This document shows positions 11,678 through 23,650 of a stretch of 60,659 nt of DNA, one piece after another. The stretch's first letter is position 1. The number at the start of each line of letters is the position of its first letter. The translations under genes and the position numbers were made by a program. Under the pieces are notes generated by a model, which worked only from the letters and a program-made list of their open reading frames with translations, searched no databases and had not been told where the DNA came from. The stretch is from Ophiocordyceps camponoti-saundersi (nom. inval.). Its lineage: Eukaryota; Ascomycota; Sordariomycetes; Hypocreales; Ophiocordycipitaceae. The stretch is taken from the NCBI GenBank assembly GCA_003339415.1, contig PDHQ01000212.1:1-60659 (forward strand), given 5' to 3'.

Positions 11678-13549
11678 TAATAATAATAATAATAATAATA
11701 ATATTATACTAATATACTTTATATAGCTTAAAACTATTTTATATATATATTAAAAGGGGGAAAAACTAAAAAGCTTAAAGTAAAACCTTCTTTTTAAGCA
11801 TTACCTTAGCTTTAAGTTAAACCCCGCTTATACCTAATATTTTATACTTTTAATAAGTTAGGTAATAACTAATAATTAAAAAGCTAATATATTCTCTAAA
11901 GCGGAACTTATAATAATAAAGGTATATATAAACTAAGTTTAATATAAAGTTTATATAGCTTATTTATTCTCTTAGCTATTATTATTATTATAAATTAAGT
12001 TTTTATATTTAATAAAAATAGCCTTAATAATTCGATTAATTAAGGCTTTATTAATATAGTAAAGAAATATATAAAAACTTTCTTATTTTATAATAAACTT
12101 TATAATAATTAATTTTAAAAAACAGCTAAATTATTATAGCGAAGCTATAAATATATTTTAAAAAAGGGTCGGAGGAGGTACTATTATTATATTTACTTTT
12201 TAGCGTTTCTGCCCTAGCTATTATTAGACTTTAATTAGCGCTAAAAGGGGAAGAGAGGCGATATATATAAAATTCTAGTTTATAAACTTCTAAAGTTAAG
12301 TTATATATATATTCTTTACTTAGTCTTATACCGCTCTTATCTTAAAGTAAAGTTAACTTTACTTAAAATAAAACTCTTAATAAAAAAGATAATAATATAG
12401 TTTTTTTCTATAAATTATAAAATAAGCAGACTCGCCCTTAATATATAAAGTAATAAGATACTTATTATATTATAACTTTATTATATAATATTTAGTAATA
12501 TATTTAAATTAGTAATATTTAAAATATTACTAAGGTTAAATTTTAGCGTTTATAGATTAATATTAAAAATCTTTACTTATATTATTATATTTTTATTTTA
12601 AATCTAGTTTATATCTACTTTATTATTAATAATAATTATAAGGAAACTCCGCTAAATCCTTAAATAATATCTTTATATATATAGTTATATTATTAAAATT
12701 TTATTTAAAAATTTAATTTTTTTTAAAAAACTTTCTTATTACCTTATTATAAAGCTTACGCTAGCACCTTTTTTATAATAAAAATATAACCTTTATTAAT
12801 TAAATATACTATTTTCTAAAAATAATATAAAGCTACCTTAAATTAAACTAAAGCTTATAAATAATATTTTAAAATATTATTATAATATTACTACTAAGTA
12901 GTTTCTTTATTATAAAAGCTTAGCTTTATTTATAAAATTTATAATTAATACTTATTATAATTACCTTAAAGCCTTAAACTTATAGAAAAATAATAATAAA
13001 CTTGAAGTAAATTATAAGCTATTAATTATATTATTTAGAAACTTATTTTTTAATAATCTTTTTTAGCGTTTTAGCTATAATTATAGCTTATACTAAAAAA
13101 GTTCCGCTCCTCTTAAAGCTATAAGAAAAAGAGGAAATTATAGCTATAATAGCTAAAAAGATATTACTAGTTAATAAAATTAGAGTAAGGGGGGCACCTC
13201 CCTAAACCCTCTTAGACTCTACTACTTATTTAATAATTACTTATATAAAAATAAAAAAATCTCCTAAAATATTTTTATTAATATTTACCTTAGCTTTTAA
13301 TAAGGTAATAAGTATAATAAATTTTTAAGTTAAAGATTATTATAATTTAAAGTAAAGCTATATTTTAATTAAAAAACTTTCGCGGTTATAATTAACTTAT
13401 ATAATATCGCTTTTCCTTTTAAAATTATTTTAAGCGCGGCTTACTATTATTATAAAGTAATAAAGGGAGCGGAGTTTACTTATAATATAAAAATAAGAAA
13501 TTTATATTTATATTACTATAAGCGTGGAATTTATAAAATATATAAAAGT
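11678..13549 (-). mobile_element. R2 retroposon, copy B
   Basis: This is a full-length copy of 1,872 bp. It is flanked by a 17-bp duplication, TATATAACTTAATATTA, at 11661-11677 and 13550-13566. The left end begins with a run of TAA units (about 11678-11700), read as the 3' tail of a minus-strand element. The empty site survives in R1 copy 2 near 57333 (TATCTAACTTAATATTA). As in the other copies, the minus strand carries a degenerate unidentified frame in its 5' half; details are given with copy E. Confidence 0.7.
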
Positions 13550-14130
13550 TATATAACTTAATATTATTACTTTTATTATATATAAACAAAGCTTTATTTT
13601 TAAAAGTTTTTTTATAAGTAAAGACTTTAAGTTTTAAATATAAAAAATAAAAAGGATAATATAAGCTAATTTTTACCTTAAATAATTTATACTAATAATA
13701 GTTTTATTATAATTTAATACTTTCTTAGAAGAAATTCTCTAATAGCTTATAAGTAAAAATATATTAAATAAATAAGCTTATAAATATAAATATTTTCTTT
13801 TAAACTAAGCTAATTAAAAGAAGCTAGAAAATTTTTTAATATAGTATTACTTAATTTATAATAATAAGTAAGTTACCTTAGTAAGAGAAAAATATAGCTA
13901 GAGTTAAGGAGAAGTCTTTATAAAATCTAAATTATTAACTAATTTATAAATTAATTAACTCTTTTAAGAAGCTAATAAATAATATATAAAAGATATTTTA
14001 TAAAAATATTAAGTTTATAATAAAATAAAATAGCCTTTTTTTAAGAAATAAAAAAAGCTTAAAAAGAAATTTTACTTTTATTAACTTTACTTATAAACTT
14101 AGAAATAAAAATTATAATATTAATAAAAAG

Positions 14131-16700
14131 TTAAAGCTTATAATAAATTTAAAAAAAAACGCTTACACGCTTAGAACTAAGCGTGATTTATATAATATAA
14201 ATAAGATAGTAATAATATTAAATTTATTATAAAATTTAAAGTAAGGCTATACTTAGCTAAGTTATAGCTTAAGGCGAATATAGCTATAATAAAAATAAAT
14301 AAAGTTTTTATAACTTAAAAAGGGAGATATACTTTAAGTTAAACTTAAAGAATAAATTTACTAAACTTATAACTTTTTAAATAAAAAATATATTATAATT
14401 ATTTAAAACCTATTATAAGCTTTAATAAACTTTATTAAAGAAAAATATTTAATACCTAAATAAGTATTATTTTAGCTAAGGTATATTATATAGTTTAAGT
14501 TATAATAATAGCTTATAAAGAAGTTAAAATAATATAAGCTTAAACTTTAATTATATTTATTACTTATAAAAATAAAAATATTATTATTATAACTTTTTAT
14601 AAAATATTAAACTTTAACTTTATATATTATAAAGAAAATTATACTTAAACTTAAGTTATATTTACTTTACCTTTACTAAGTAACTTTAAAAAGAAACTTA
14701 CCTTATAATATAAAAAGGAGATTATTATTTATCTAGCTAATATAATAAAGAATACTATAGTCTATAAATAAACTATTATATAATATTATTTAAGCTATTA
14801 GTATTATTATCTACTTTAACTTATATATTATTATATGCTATTTTAATAATAAAAATATTAAACTTATTTTTTAAAAAAATATAGCTATATTTATTTAGAA
14901 TATTAGTTAAGTTACAAGTATTTTTTAAAATAGAGTAATTATTATAAAAAAAACTTATAATATTAATATTAAAGGTTTTTATCTTACTTTTACTATAAGA
15001 AAATAAAATAACTTTTTTTAAAATAATATAAGTTAATAAAGTTTTAATAGCTTGCTTTTAAGTACTTAAAGCTTAGCTTAAAGTTATTAGAATAATAATT
15101 ATTATTAGCTTTAAATTACTTATTAACGCTAATAAGCTTTTTAATAATAGTTTAATAGTAAATATATAAATATTTTAAACTAAACTTTTCTTAAATATAG
15201 TTTACTTTTAAAAATATTATAATTATTATTATTATAAATATATTATTAAAGATTATTATTATTTTAAGCTTTATAAAAAATATAAAGTAGTAAATTATAA
15301 AGAGAAAAATAATTATTAAGCTAAAGTTAGAAGATAGGTATTTTATTATATATTTTATAATAATAATTATTTTATAAAGTTAAAACTTTACCTTATAGCT
15401 ATTAAATATTAAAACTAAGCTAAAAGTTATTATAAAAAATATTTTATAAAATTTACTAAACTTAGCTTATAATTTAGCTTATAGTTTATATTATAAATAA
15501 TAAATATAATAATAGCTAAAAATATAATAATATATAATATATCTTTAAGCTAGTTTAATACTAATAAGAAATATAGAAAATTTTAAAGCTTTAATAAAGG
15601 CCGCCTTATTATTAAAATATAAATAATTAAAAATACTTTTAAAGCTATATAATGCTTTATTTAAAAAGCTTATAATGTTTTTCTTTTTAAAAATATAGAT
15701 AACGCTTAGCTTATATAAGCTATTAATAAACTTATACTATTTTTAATATAGCTTAACTTTACTATTAAAAATAGTATTAAAGCTTTTATTACTCTAGCCT
15801 TAGCTTAAACTTAAACTTATTTTATAATTAAAATATAGTAAAAGATTAGTAAAAGACTATTATTACTTTTATTATTTTTTTATATTTATAAAATTTTTTT
15901 TTAAAAATATTAATAAGTATACTAAGCTAGCTAAACTAATATTTAGTAATAAGATTAATTATAATATTATTACCTTTTAAGAAATTATTAATTATTTTAG
16001 CGCTAAGTCGCCCTTATAAAAGAGTTTACCTTATTATTTTATTTATAATAATAGCTTATTATAATTTATATTTTTAAATAATATAATATTTCCTATTAGG
16101 TTTTAAATATAGGTAATAATTAAGTAAATATTACCTTTAATATAAGCTTTTAAATTATCTTTATTTACTCCCCTTTTAACGCTTTTTATAATAATAGCCT
16201 TTTATTCTTTTATAATTTTACCTTAAACTTAGCTTAAGTTTTAGTTAGCGATTTTAATTTATATTATATATTTTAAAATTAATATAAAAGATTATCTAAT
16301 AACTTTAACTAGCTTATTTAATAAATTATAAAACTTAACTTTTAGCTTCTTACTTTAAAAAGAGAGTATATGTTAGTTTTCTATAAATATAAAAATAATA
16401 TACTTAACTTTATTTAAGTTATACTAAACTTATATATATAATATATAAAACTAAACCTTAACTTAGTAAAGTTTAACTATATCTTTTAATTTCTTTTTAT
16501 TAAAACTTTTTTATTAAAAGTAATATTTATACTTTACTTATAATAAAGATAAGTAGATTTTAACTTTACTTATTAGGAGTCTTACGTAAAAATTACTTTA
16601 TTATCCTCTCTTTTTATTATTTTAGCAGAGATTAACTAAGCTTTTAATTAACTTTATTAAAAACTATAGCTTATTATTAACTAAACTATTTTATTTATTA
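14131..16700. other. Unidentified AT-rich relic
   Basis: About 2.6 kb of heavily RIP-mutated DNA lies between the end of R1 and the E2 insertion. The first half is purine-rich and the second half pyrimidine-rich on this strand. I found no shared repeat, terminal repeats or readable domain. Near its start is a perfect 9-bp inverted repeat, CACGCTTAG-AA-CTAAGCGTG (14166-14185). It is probably one or more old transposon remnants. Confidence 0.4.
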
Positions 16701-16705
16701 CTTTT

Positions 16706-16891
16706 TATAAGGGTTCGGCCTCCGGGCTATCTACGAGGAGGTGACTCTATTATTTAGAACGATTATAAAAAGCTATATAAAAGGGGTCGTAACGCCTAAT
16801 AAGAGTAGGCGATCCGCGCGCGCGTCGCGCGCGGATATAACTAATTACCTTACGTAACTTAGTTATTCGGGTATAGCCCGAATCCCTTATA
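16706..16891 (+). repeat. Left long terminal repeat of E2
   Basis: This 186-bp repeat matches 23063-23248, with about 14 visible differences, all transitions. It contains a GC-rich inverted repeat with arms ATCCGCGCGCG and CGCGCGCGGAT (16812-16835). Near its end lies ATTCGGG-TATA-GCCCGAAT (16865-16883), the same palindrome found at this position in the E1 repeats. Confidence 0.85.
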
Positions 16892-17269
16892 TACCCCGCC
16901 GCCCTAGGAAAAAAGTATATCCGTTTCTAGCGGGGGTATAAGTTAAAATAAAATAAAAATTCCCTTACGCGTTTCTTTTCCTTTCTTTTCTTCTTTTATA
17001 TATTACCTATTCTAAAAATATTAATTTTATTATCTTCGCGCTATCGCTACGTTACCGCCTTACGTTATTTTTTTTCTATTAATATATTACTTTTTTATAT
17101 TATTATATTAATATATTAGCCGCTCTATTTACTTTAACTTACGCTATAAGGAAGTATATTATATAGGGAAATAGCGATAATAAAAATACCACGCCGCTAA
17201 TAAAGGTATTATATATATATACGCCCTATTAAAATAATTTAATAAATAATAAAATAGCTAACTATATCC

Positions 17270-17470
17270 GCGGCTAGGCGGCGGCCTATTAGGTATACTA
17301 TTCCTAATATTATAAATACTTATAAGAAAGGCACCTCTTCGCTAAGGACGCACGCTTTTAGCGGGCTGCTCGTAACTTATAGAATATAGCTACTAATAAC
17401 GAAGCTATCTAAACGCTCGCCCGCGCTCGTAATAATATTACTCCTAGCTAATATACTATCTTAACGCTTA
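17270..17470 (+). pseudogene. Possible gag-like frame of E2
   Basis: A plus-strand frame reads with only RIP-type stops through an alanine- and arginine-rich, probably helical stretch (ERHLFAKDARF, RAARN, ATNNEA, LARARNN). Its position, first in the element after the leader, would suit a gag gene. Composition alone cannot establish this, and no capsid or zinc-knuckle motif is visible. Confidence 0.3.
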
Positions 17471-18429
17471 CTTTTTAAGCTTACGCTAACTACCTTAAAA
17501 TATAGCTTAATATTATATAACTTACCCCCCGCCTTATAACTAATATTTTCTTATCTTTATTATCTAAGCTATTTAGCTTTAATACTCTTATCTTTTTTAA
17601 TAATAATATTATTCTAATATTTATATTATTAATATATTACTATAGAATAAGTAGCGCTATATATTAATATTAATAATATTAGGCTAAGTAATAAAGGTAA
17701 GTTATCTCTAGCTTTAATATATTCGCTTTCCGCTATAAAGAATCTTTATAATAGTAAAAGTAAATATAATAAGATATTCTTACCTTATAGTAAGAGAAAG
17801 CGGCTACTAAGGCTAAGGATTATTAATAATAGCTTAAAGCTAATTATAATATTTATATAGCCTTTATTAATCTCGCTACCCTCTTATTACTAACTTACGC
17901 CCCCTACTCTTTTAACTACGCGTTTTCTATATTACTTAATACTTAGATATATTAAGCTAAGCTTTAAGGCTAAATTTATCACGCCTTAGCTAAGCTAAAT
18001 TAGCCTCCGTAATCGCCCTTACTTATAGCTAAGGGTTATAATTACTTATATAATAAGTTATTATCTAAGCTTAATATACTCCCTTATAGCTATAGCGGTT
18101 TAAGCTAAGTATAGGCGGTTAATAATATTAAGGAGGATAGTTAGGAGGATATACTAAACGCGCTATAATAATAATAGAAAAGATAAGGATAAAAAAAGGG
18201 CAGGGCGTAATAAGCTAGAAGGAATTTACTAAAAAGAGGGAGGAATTTACTTAATTAAGTTTAAATAAAAGAATATATCTAAGGCCGTTATATATACGAA
18301 TATCTCCTTAGTATAACTTATAATAATTTAAAGCTATATAATATTATAAGCTATCTAATAGCTTTTAAGTTAGCGTAATATATTTTTTTTATTTTACTAA
18401 TACTTAATAATAAGGAGGTTAACCTTATA

Positions 18430-21400
18430 AGCGCCGCCCGCGGGTATTTTTTACGGTAAGGATTTCTTTAATCTTATATTTATTAAATAATAAGTTATTA
18501 TTTAAGAATTATAAGGAAAATTTAAGCTAGCTATTAGTAAGGTTCTATAATAAGAGTAAATCGTATATAATATACTTAAGTAAATTAATATAAAATATAA
18601 AATATATACCTTTTAGAGTATTAAATATAATAGTTAAAGGGGATAAGATAGTAATAACTTTATACTTAGCTTTAAGGTAATTAAGTTTCTTAAATAGGCG
18701 GTTAAAATAAATATAGCGAAGATTTAACTATATAAAGTTACTAATTTAAAATTATTCCGCGAAGTAACGGGCACTATTAGAGGCGTCCTATTACTTTTAT
18801 TAAGCTTATATAATAGATATTTAAGCTAGCTAGATATTTTCTTATAGATATTAAGTAAAGGTAATAGTATACCCCTTTAGGGAGGTAATTAGTACGGAAA
18901 GCGTAAATAGCTATTAGATAAGGTCTAAGTTATATCTATATAATAAGTAATTTAAATTTACGCTTATTATAGATAATTTTTTATTATTTAACGCGAGTTA
19001 GTAAGTAAGTAAGTAAAAAAGCTAGTTAAGCTAAGAGAATAATATTATATAATAAAAGATAGCTTATACCTCCTAGTTTATTTATTTTATATTATTATTA
19101 GTTTATAAATAGTAAGCTATTAATATAAGTTATCTAATACTTATAAAGTAGTAAAAAGTTAACTAAAAGTAACTTATCTAATTCGAACTATAGTTAGATA
19201 TAATAGCTATAAGAAAGTTATAAAAATACTACTAAGTATAAATAAAATATTTTATATAATACTTAGCTTTTATAAATATTATTACTTTTAGCTATATATA
19301 TTTTAATAGCTAATTAATAATAACTATAAGGAAGCGGGGCTAAGAAGGATTTATAATAAGTAAATTTATTATAAAGTTTACGGAAATAGTTACCTAATAC
19401 CTTTCCGGGGGCGGTAACGGTTATAGTAAGCCCTAGCGATAATAGCGTTAAAGGTAATTCCTATAATAATAATAATTTCGAATAAATCGCGCTACGTTAG
19501 CTAATATATTATCCTAGTAATAATAATAACGGAGTAATATAAACGTAATATTTTTACTAAGGTGCCCTATAAGTAGGGAATTATAAGTTTTTTAAATTAA
19601 GATAGTTATTAGGGGTTTTTAGTTAGGCACTTAGAGTCGGCCCCGGAACTATAGCTAGCTATTAGCGGAAAGGGAATAGTTTATAATTTACTCTTTTATA
19701 CCCGCCTTAAAAGGGAACTTTTAAGCGCCCTCTTATAACGTAGTATATTATATTATATAAAATAAGTTAAACTATAATATTATAAGCTATAATTCCCTTA
19801 AGTGCTTATTTATAAAAAGGGCTAATATTATAAAAGTAATATTTTAGCTTTAAATTAGTTATAGTTTAAAAGAATAAATAAATAAAGGCTATATAATATA
19901 GCTAAAACGCGGAGCGGTATATTATCGCTCCTAATTATAACGGGAGAGGGTATTAAGCTAAGTAGCTTACTTACCTAAGTAATATTATAAATAGAAGTTA
20001 AAAAAAGTAAGTATTTTAGCTTATTAAGCTTAGTATTCTAATATAGCTTTAGGAGTTATAAAATACTTTAAAACCTTATAATTTATAAATATAATAAATA
20101 AGGAGAAAACGCTTCGGAGTTTAGCTAACTATACTTTAAGGTAATAAATAATAATAAGAAGCTTCTTATTATAAATCGTATAGTTCCGTTCCGTAAGCTA
20201 AAGCTTTTAAAAGAAATATATTATAAGCTATAAGATTTAATCTTAACCGCGCTAAAAAAGATAGCTACTAATTACCTTACCTAAATAGTTTATTTTTATA
20301 ATAATATCGAGATTAGGGCTTTACTAAGTAAAGGCGGGGGAGGAGATAAACGCGTTTTTTAGTTATTTAAAAGCGTTTTAATAAGCTAAGGTCTAATCGA
20401 AAAAAGCGTTACGCTTTATAAAGGTAACGAGTAGGGCTATAAAGGAGAAAAACTAAAGGATAAAATTACGGTAAAAGTTTATAAAGCTAATAAAATTATA
20501 TATACTTTTTATATAAGTTAGTGCCTCCTAGTTTCTAATTACTAAAATCTTAGCTAAGTTTAAGCGTACCTTTTATTTAGCGTAGATAATAAACTTAAAA
20601 TATTTAACCTTATAAATTATAAACTCGTATTTATTAAGGTTTAAATATAGTTTAGCTTATTATAATTTCGTAAAAATAATATAAACTTTCTTTTATTAAT
20701 TTAAAAATAAGCTACTTAAATAAATAAAAATATTATTAAAGTAAATAATAATAAAATCTTTAAGGGAATCGCTTAGGGAAGTATTAATATATTATTAGAA
20801 TAAGGCGGGGGCGCTAGCGAGACTAAAGGGGTAGATAAGGTATTTAAATAGCCTAAAACGCGTGCGAAAAGTAATTAAATATTCCTCGCCTTTCGTAATA
20901 TATATCTTATAAAAAGCAGCGCGTATATTAAGTATAGTAAACTACTAAATACTAGAAAAATTACGTAGAGTTTCTTTTATAAAGGGTAGGGGATAGCGGT
21001 CCTACTTAATAAGTTAATTAAAGGCCCGATAATTAATATAAAACTATTAGCTGCCCTTAGGCTTTTTAGCTAAGAGAACTAAGGCGGCTATAAATAACGA
21101 GCTTACGCGAATCTATCTTTTATCTATTAGATTAGTAATTTACTTCCGTATTTTAAGGAGGTATTTACGCGGTATATTATATAATAGCCCTTAAAATAAT
21201 AGCGGTAAAAATCTATTAAGCTACTATTATAAATAGATATAGTAATTATATATACCGCGATAAGGGGGAAAAACGCTTACTTTTTTTTTATTAAAAAGGT
21301 TACTAAAGTTAAATATTTTAAAAGGTAAAGAAACTAGCGGGGTAAAAAAAGACGATATTTTAATTTATAAAATACGTAAGATATCCTATAAGCTTATAAT

Positions 21401-21950
21401 AAGGAAATAATAGCCTATTTACTAATAGAATTCGCGCCTTATTAGTATAATAAAAGTTAAGCTTAAGATAGTAACCGTTTAATATTTTTAAACTTATATT
21501 TTACTATATAAGATAATAAAGTTATCTATAAAGTAAACTATAAAATATTATTATCTTATATAAAAGGATATATTATACTGCGCTATCTAAGGAGAGCTAA
21601 GAATTATATCTTAAATTAAGCTAGGGATTATATATATAATTATAAGTATTTACTAGCTATTAATATTAGTAATAAACTAAATAATATAATAGATTAGGGA
21701 GAAGTCCTTAAAGTAAATTTACTTCTAACGGCGGATTTAAACTATAATATAGATTATACGTAAAGTAAAGAGAGGAATATATTAAAGATAGTAATATTAT
21801 ACCTAAAACTCGCTTATAATAGTATAGTAATTATAGCTATTATTTACTTACGCGTTAATAAAAATAATAGAATTTATAAGAATAGGGATAAAAAGAGGAC
21901 TTATATTTATATTCCTTATAATATTTATAAATTAGTTTTTTAAATTATTA
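18430..21950 (+). pseudogene. Degenerate unidentified protein 1 of E2
   Basis: This is the counterpart of 2990-6600 in E1. With RIP stops read through, it gives long coherent stretches, for example GIFYGKDFFNLIF near 18444, KVTNLKLFR near 18735, a GGGGDKRVF motif near 20335-20365, and DKITVKVYKANKIIYTFYIS near 20460. The two copies differ mostly by changes RIP would cause, while amino-acid order is kept, which supports real former coding. I do not recognise the family. The GGGGDK motif and a later aspartate-rich SVDNK segment could belong to a nuclease-like fold, but that is speculation. Confidence 0.45.
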
Positions 21951-22089
21951 TCTATTAAATCGACGCGACTACCTTCCCCTTATAAGAGACTTAGTATAGG
22001 GGGGATTTTTTTCTCTAATCCGAATAAGCGTCCTAGTTAGCCTCTCTTATTTCTACGAAGCGTATAAATAAGGACGAGGGCGAAGATAG

Positions 22090-22710
22090 GTATACCGGAT
22101 AATCCCTCGTAAAATAGCTTACCTAGCTATAACGTAGATAATATTCTTTAACCTAACGCTTACTATATTCCTTTATAGAAATATAGGGAGCGGAATAGCG
22201 GGGTCCTAAACGCTACCTTTTATATTTACCGCGTTTCTAATCGCGGAAAGAACGCCCTAGGGTTATATTAATTTAGCGGATATCCGTTATAAGTATATTA
22301 ATATCCTAAGCTATTAGGGAAGGAGTAAAGAAAGAGGGTATTTAACCCTTACTTTTAATTCGGAATAACTTAATATTAATAATAATAAAATAAATATAAG
22401 CTATAGCTAAGATATAATTATTAAGGGGAATATCGCGTCTAAGATAATAGTATTATAACTTAGGGGTAAGTATATAATATAGATATATTACTTTAATTTT
22501 ATTTACTTATATAATACCTCCTAAAAGCGATAGTTTTACCTTAAAATAAATAAAGAAATTAAAAAATAACTTAGAGGTATTTTAAGAGAGCTTTTCTAAC
22601 TCCGTTATAGCTATTTAATAGCGGTAAAAGTTAGCAAATATTATATTAAGATACTTAAGGAAAGTTTTAACTTAATATTAATATTCCTCGCCTTACTTAA
22701 AAAATAAAGC
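22090..22710 (+). pseudogene. Degenerate unidentified protein 2 of E2
   Basis: One plus-strand frame from 22093 runs through about 600 bp with only TAG/TAA interruptions of RIP type. Readable pieces are YRIIPRKIAYLAI, GYINLADIRYKYINILSY, ERGYLTLTFNSE and ELFxLRYSYLIAVKVSKYYIK. It matches 6700-7330 of E1. Function is unknown. It lies immediately upstream of a short interval before the right repeat, where retroelements usually place the end of pol or an extra gene. Confidence 0.45.
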
Positions 22711-23062
22711 TATTTTTAACTAAATAATAAGCGATAAATACTAATAAAGGAAAACCTATTAGTTATAATTATTACTAATAAAGGCGTAATCTGCTAATAG
22801 CTTATATAATATTAGGGCCCGCTAAGCTAGAAAAAGGGTTTTATCGCTATCGAAAAAGGAGCTAGATAAAAGAGGTTTCTAGCGTAAGGGCTACGGCGAG
22901 GGCTCCGGCTAAAATTACTAATATTATATTAAGGAGTAAATAATATCGCGTTACGCTTATAAGACCTCCTATAACTTAGAAATTATCGCTTATTACTATT
23001 ATAGCTAAGTAATAATTACCTCTTAAGAGATAAGGTTATCTATTATAATAATAGTTATTTTA

Positions 23063-23248
23063 TATAAGGGTTTAGCCTCTAAGCTATTTACGAGGAGGTA
23101 ACTTTATTATTTAGAACGATTATAAAGAGCTATATAAAAGGGGTCGTAACGCCTAATAGGGGTAGGCGATCCGCGCGCGCGTCGCGCGCGGATATAACTA
23201 ATTACCTTACGTGACTTAGTTATTTAGGCATAGCCCGAATCCCTTATA
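23063..23248 (+). repeat. Right long terminal repeat of E2
   Basis: This is the partner of 16706-16891. The palindrome near its end is partly decayed here (ATTTAGGC-ATA-GCCCGAAT, 23222-23240). The CG-rich inverted repeat is fully kept, as expected because CpG is not the preferred RIP target. Confidence 0.85.
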
Positions 23249-23253
23249 CTTTT

Positions 23254-23435
23254 ATTTATATATATAAGGTAGCGTAATTTACGCTAATAACAGCTTTAAT
23301 AACTTAAGTAAATAAGTAAGCTAAGCGCAAATATAAGTTTTTCTTATTAAATAATTTTAAATAATAATTATAAAAAATAGCTTTAGCTTATAAAATAGCT
23401 ATAAACTTAGTAAAATAAGCTTATTAGTAATTTTT
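23254..23435. other. AT-rich flank between E2 and the TRIM-like element
   Basis: This short AT-rich stretch shows no recognisable feature. It is the left half of the pre-insertion sequence whose right half resumes at 25222. Confidence 0.4.
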
Positions 23436-23440
23436 CTTAT

Positions 23441-23650
23441 TATAATAGTATTACTAAAGCGATTATAGAAGTAAGCTAAAGAGGAGTTATAATTAAAGCT
23501 ATTAAAAAGAGGAAAGAGAGGGGAGATAAGCCCCCCTCCTAAGCTAGCTATATACCCCGCGCGATAACTAAGCGCTATTAGGATAACCTAAATATATCCG
23601 CTATAATCCCCCTTATCTAGCTACGATTAATTATAAACTAATCCCTTATA
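23441..23650. repeat. Left LTR of the TRIM-like element
   Basis: This 210-bp repeat is nearly identical to 25007-25216. It contains a distinctive GAGAGGGGAGATAAGCCCCCCTC stretch, whose AGAGGGG and CCCCCTC arms could pair. Confidence 0.8.

Larger units (their letters stand above)
8090..14130 (+). repeat. Repeat R1, copy 1 (split by R2 copies A and B)
   Basis: Once the R2 insertions are removed, about 2.5 kb here is collinear with 55540-57930. Landmarks include the stretch beginning TAAGCTTTTAGCTATATAATT (8449 and 55876), the block of AGGTAAATAA repeats near 9210 and 56640, the AAATAATATTCTA block near 9996 and 57239, and the block after copy B (13570-14130 against 57370-57930). R1 is extremely AT-rich and I could read no frame. 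Copy 2 is followed directly by a Ty3/gypsy pol relic, so R1 may be the 5' half (LTR, leader, gag) of that element. That link is an inference. Confidence 0.6.
16706..23248 (+). mobile_element. LTR-type element E2, relative of E1
   Basis: The element is 6,543 bp with 186-bp direct repeats at 16706-16891 and 23063-23248. The target duplication is a perfect CTTTT at 16701-16705 and 23249-23253. Repeat ends are TATAAGGG and CCCTTATA, an exact 8-bp inverted pair. The interior is homologous to E1 in both large degenerate frames, but the first two-thirds of the LTRs differ, so E1 and E2 are separate families sharing a body plan and the last part of the LTR. No reverse transcriptase or integrase motif was found on reading the plus strand. 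Orientation is inferred from purine-rich interior sequence and readable plus-strand frames. Confidence 0.78.

Noticed and set aside
20335..20365. GGGGDK motif of E2 as a Walker A ATP-binding loop
   Set aside because: It lacks the GK[ST] ending of a P-loop, and neighbouring motifs of ATPases were not found.
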